Shown one piece after another: positions 24,631-27,461 of a stretch of DNA of 27,461 nucleotides. Every line of letters starts with the position of its first letter. Position 1 is the stretch's first letter. The position numbers and the translations under genes were made by a program. Under the pieces are notes generated by a model. The model was not told the DNA's origin, did no database searches, and saw nothing but the letters and a program-made list of their open reading frames with translations. Origin of the DNA: an uncultured Bacilli bacterium (lineage in GTDB: Bacteria; Bacillota_I; Bacilli_A; RFN20; CAG-288); the NCBI GenBank assembly GCA_934725685.1, contig CAKVBX010000023.1:1-27461 (forward strand). Direction: 5' to 3'.

Positions 24631-26369
24631 AAAAGCGCTCTTTCCGCACACGGATCCTTTTAGCACTCTGCCTATCTGTCTTAGGTATCGCTGTTTTGAT
24701 GGTGCCGACGATTTCCCTTATTTATTACAACTATCAGAAAGAGAACATCGATGCCGACAATAAGGCGAAGCATGACACCCTAGATGATTCTCTGACTTCT
24801 CTCATCGAAGATGCCAACTATGTCAGCATCAGTATCTTCTCGGAAGACAATCTCGCCTCGCTCCATGCCAGTTCGAATCCGGAAGAGCTTTTTCAGCGTC
24901 TCTATGTCCAACAGCCTTTCTCCCGCTCTCTCTTTGAAGGCATCTCCTATTGCCAGAGCGGAAAAGATGCCATCTATGCGAAGAGCGAGGAGACAATCGT
25001 ACTTCCCGAAATTTCCAAAAGCATCCTCAACCGTGTCTTGCACGAATCAGACAGCCAATATCCGATTTCCTATTGTCTCTCCACTTATAACGAGACGGGA
25101 TCGTTTTTAGTCCTCGGGAAGAAGGTCGAAGAGAATCAGTCGGCCTGTTTCATGTATCTGAACGGAGAACGACTGATGCAGATTGTCGATTCTGTCGTCT
25201 GTCTCGACAAGAACATGATCATCGATTCCAAACGGAATGTCGTTCTTTCCAACAACGCGAGCGAACTCGGCGCCGTTGTCATCAACGGCATCGATACCGG
25301 CATCGACAGGGATCAGAGCACGCTCCATACTTCCTTTGAAAATGTGGACAGTTATATCACCATCCATACGATGAAGAATCTCAGGAATTCGTTCGCTTTC
25401 CAATGGCAGATTGTGTCGATTCAGGATTATTCCTCGGTCTTCGGACTCCTTTCGGTACTGACCTATATTCTGATTGGGTTCACAATTGTCGCCTTTGCCA
25501 TCTCTGTCGTTTCTTCCTTCGTTCTGTCGAGGAAAATCACAAAGCCGCTGACCGAGTTATCGGAAGAACTATCCGGCATCGATAAGAATCTTCTGTCGTC
25601 GTATTCTGTTCCTGCCGTGGCAAAAGAAAACCATGACGAAATTGATCAGCTCGAGGATTCCTATCATGAAATGATGGATAGAATCCGGGAACTGATGGAA
25701 GACAACATGGACAAGATGAACAAACAGAGAATCCTTGAACTGGAATCTCTTCAGATGCAGATCAAGCCTCATTTTCTTTATAACACACTCGATACGATTT
25801 CCTGGCTTGCCAAAATCAGCGGAGAGAAGGAAATTGATTCCCTGGTCATGTCGCTTGCCAAATTCTTCCGCCTTACCCTCCATTCCGGCGATAAAATCAT
25901 CGCCGTGAAAGAGGAATTGGAGATTACGAAACATTACCTGGAAATCCAGAGTGCGAGATTTCCAGACCGTTTCGATTATTCCTTCGATGTGGATGATACC
26001 CTGAGGGATGAACGGACCCTGAAACTGATTCTTCAGCCGGTCGTCGAGAATTCCGTCAAATATGGATTCGATCCGGACAAAGGGAAAATGATGCTGAAGA
26101 TTGCGACGAGAAGAGGAGATGGCTACTTTGAATATATCGTCATCGACGATGGCATCGGCTTTGATGTTCCAGACAATCTGTTCGAGAAAAAGAAAAATCC
26201 GGAAGACTCGGGAAAGTCGACCGGATTCGGTCTATACAATGTTGAGGAACGTATCCGTCTCGAATATGGGGAATCCTACGGAATGCAGGTGACTTCCAAG
26301 GTCGGAGAAGGCACGATGACGGTCATCAGGCTTCCTCTTCTGCATCCTTCTTCATCTCCTCAGAAATAG
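24627..26369 (+). CDS. YesM-type sensor histidine kinase
   Basis: The 580-residue membrane kinase has a first membrane segment (about 9-33), an extracellular sensor region of about 230 residues, a second membrane segment (about 265-292), a HAMP domain (SRKITKPLTELSEEL), and a His_kinase core with His382 in QIKPHFLYNTLDTISWLAK. The ATPase part shows the N-box LQPVVENSVKYGF, DDGIGFD and TGFGLYNVEERIR. It would sense an extracellular sugar, possibly with the binding protein, and phosphorylate the regulator encoded just upstream. The last 44 bp overlap, on the opposite strand, the 3' end of the kinase-less sensor gene. Confidence 0.94.
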   Translation: MKKRSFRTRILLALCLSVLGIAVLMVPTISLIYYNYQKENIDADNKAKHDTLDDSLTSLIEDANYVSISIFSEDNLASLHASSNPEELFQRLYVQQPFSRSLFEGISYCQSGKDAIYAKSEETIVLPEISKSILNRVLHESDSQYPISYCLSTYNETGSFLVLGKKVEENQSACFMYLNGERLMQIVDSVVCLDKNMIIDSKRNVVLSNNASELGAVVINGIDTGIDRDQSTLHTSFENVDSYITIHTMKNLRNSFAFQWQIVSIQDYSSVFGLLSVLTYILIGFTIVAFAISVVSSFVLSRKITKPLTELSEELSGIDKNLLSSYSVPAVAKENHDEIDQLEDSYHEMMDRIRELMEDNMDKMNKQRILELESLQMQIKPHFLYNTLDTISWLAKISGEKEIDSLVMSLAKFFRLTLHSGDKIIAVKEELEITKHYLEIQSARFPDRFDYSFDVDDTLRDERTLKLILQPVVENSVKYGFDPDKGKMMLKIATRRGDGYFEYIVIDDGIGFDVPDNLFEKKKNPEDSGKSTGFGLYNVEERIRLEYGESYGMQVTSKVGEGTMTVIRLPLLHPSSSPQK

Positions 26370-27330
26370 CATCGAGCCGTCTGCAGTCTTTGTCCGCCAT
26401 CTTTCCGGCGAGGAAATAGAAGAAGAGGATGAGAAGGACGTCAGCGGCGAGAATTGAGGACGTCAGAATCAGGATTGTATTTCTCAGTCCCTTTTTCGGG
26501 ACGAGAACGAAGAAGGAAAAGTTCGGAAGATCGTCTTTCAGGATGGAATTCTCAAAGGTCTTTTCCATCAGATAATCAGAATGGAACGGAACCGGTTTTT
26601 CCGTATCTGTATCCTTGTCCGGAAGCGGAACATCGTTTTCTTCCGGGCGGATGAGGACGTTGTTCCCGTCACAGAGATGAACGACGGCTCCTTCCATGAA
26701 TTTGACACTGTCGACCGAAAGAAAACGGTTGTAGACCTCGCTCGTTCTGAGGTCAATCTCAAGAAGCCCGAGAAGGCTGCTATCGGAAGAAAAGACTTTA
26801 TGGAACAAAGAGAACATCCCCTGTTTTTTTTGATATGGGGAGGTGAAATAGGCGGAGGATATCGCCTCATTTCTGATGGAAACGTACGAAGTCCTATCGC
26901 TTTGATAGAAAGCTTTGATATCTGCTAATGCGAAGAGCTCCCTTGAACTCGGTGCTCCGGAGATATCGGCGGAAGTGATGACGGAATTGTCGTGATAATA
27001 AAGACAACCTAAGAAAGCAGAATTGGAATTGGTAAGAGTACGTAGGCTTCTTGCGATGATGGTTTCGTCCTTTGATTCGCAGGCGGACTGGAAGGATGAG
27101 TTCTCACTCAATGCTTCGGCATTGGCATCCCACTGAGAAAATCCGATTTCGAATCGGGAGGTGATGGTGGAGACCTGTCTCCGGAAGGAGGAATCGAAAC
27201 TGTTCTTGTACAGAACGGAGGTGCTGATAGAAGTCACGAGTGACACGATGAAAAGAAAGAAAGACGGAATGAGAAAAAGGGTATGGAAGATACGTCGATG
27301 GAGTTTTGGAAAGCTTGTTTTTCTTTTCAT
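26326..27330 (-). CDS. Membrane sensor-like protein lacking a kinase domain
   Basis: The 334-residue product has a basic N-terminus, a membrane segment (about 15-37), an extracellular domain of about 245 residues that looks like the Cache-type sensor of YesM kinases (for example LLGLLEIDLRTSEVYNRFL), a second membrane segment (about 285-307) and a short charged tail ending EEMKKDAEEEA. No HAMP, dimerisation His or ATPase domain follows, though the tail resembles the start of a HAMP helix. It converges on the kinase gene with a 44-bp overlap. It may be a co-sensor or a kinase remnant. TATAAT lies 16 nt before the ATG and there is no Shine-Dalgarno, so the mRNA leader would be about 10 nt or less. 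Confidence 0.65.
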   Translation of the reverse strand: MKRKTSFPKLHRRIFHTLFLIPSFFLFIVSLVTSISTSVLYKNSFDSSFRRQVSTITSRFEIGFSQWDANAEALSENSSFQSACESKDETIIARSLRTLTNSNSAFLGCLYYHDNSVITSADISGAPSSRELFALADIKAFYQSDRTSYVSIRNEAISSAYFTSPYQKKQGMFSLFHKVFSSDSSLLGLLEIDLRTSEVYNRFLSVDSVKFMEGAVVHLCDGNNVLIRPEENDVPLPDKDTDTEKPVPFHSDYLMEKTFENSILKDDLPNFSFFVLVPKKGLRNTILILTSSILAADVLLILFFYFLAGKMADKDCRRLDAISEEMKKDAEEEA

Positions 27331-27345
27331 AGAATTCTAGCTATT

Positions 27346-27351
27346 ATTATA
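27346..27351 (-). promoter_or_regulatory. -10 element close to the sensor start
   Basis: A perfect TATAAT on the minus strand ends 15 nt before the ATG at 27330. No matching -35 is visible at 16-18 bp. If used, transcription starts about 8-10 nt before the start codon. Confidence 0.45.
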
Positions 27352-27411
27352 GCCGATATCCGTCTCTTTTCGCCGTTCTCTTTTTATGGCAATCGCAAGA
27401 AAGAAATCCTT

Positions 27412-27460
27412 GCAAAAAGAAAAGGAATCCATTATGGGAAGCCGGCCCTCCGGGATTCCT
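27412..27460 (-). terminator. Terminator of a gene beyond the right edge
   Basis: On the minus strand an 8-bp stem (27460-27453 with 27430-27423) with a GC-rich 22-nt inner region is followed by TTTCTTTTT. It would end a minus-strand gene whose body is outside the window, isolating the sensor gene from it. Confidence 0.6.
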
Positions 27461-27461
27461 A

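Noticed and set aside
1..27461. CRISPR arrays, rRNA genes, complete insertion sequences
   Set aside because: No regularly spaced repeats, rRNA-like sequence or intact transposase frame was seen on either strand.

Overview
The window looks like chromosomal DNA of a low-to-mid GC, host-associated member of the Bacillota, perhaps an Erysipelotrichales/RF39-like member of the Bacilli. The reasons are strong AGGAGG ribosome sites, lipoprotein signal peptides, a YesM/YesN-type two-component pair, CUT1 sugar transport genes and TGA used as a real stop codon. The taxonomic placement is inference; no marker gene is present.

Layout. 1-2490 is an AT-richer accessory strip. It holds the 5' end of an unknown minus-strand gene with an elaborately folded leader, an AAA/DUF4143 ATPase with direct repeats over its promoter, and a decayed gene. 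It abuts the 3' end of a tRNA-Ala(GGC) gene. 2492-3341 carries tRNA-Ala and uridine kinase (udk). 3441-6538 carries a secreted endonuclease I-family lipoprotein, a membrane-anchored serpin convergent with it, and a Fic-fold protein whose catalytic His is Gln.

6700-26369 is the main content: a Gram-positive glycan (probably alpha-glucan) utilisation locus. One operon encodes a solute-binding lipoprotein, two CUT1 permeases, two different GH65 phosphorylases, a single polypeptide fusing beta-phosphoglucomutase to the importer ATPase, and a beta-helix (GH49/GH28-like) lipoprotein. Four of the junctions are 4-base ATGA overlaps. A second promoter with the same layout as the first drives a paralogous beta-helix lipoprotein with two discoidin-like modules and a large multi-module lipoprotein that has lost a normal start codon. 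After a strong terminator come an AraC-type response regulator and its YesM-like kinase, then, convergent with the kinase, a kinase-less membrane sensor.

How the parts fit: surface beta-helix enzymes and binding modules trim the polymer; the ABC importer takes up oligosaccharides; GH65 enzymes phosphorolyse them to beta-glucose-1-phosphate; the beta-PGM half of the fused ATPase converts that to glucose-6-phosphate. Both promoters of the locus carry two GCAGT boxes exactly 20 bp apart, as expected for an AraC-type activator, plus a LacI/CcpA-like palindrome between -35 and -10. The PGM-ATPase fusion and this shared promoter layout are the most noteworthy observations.
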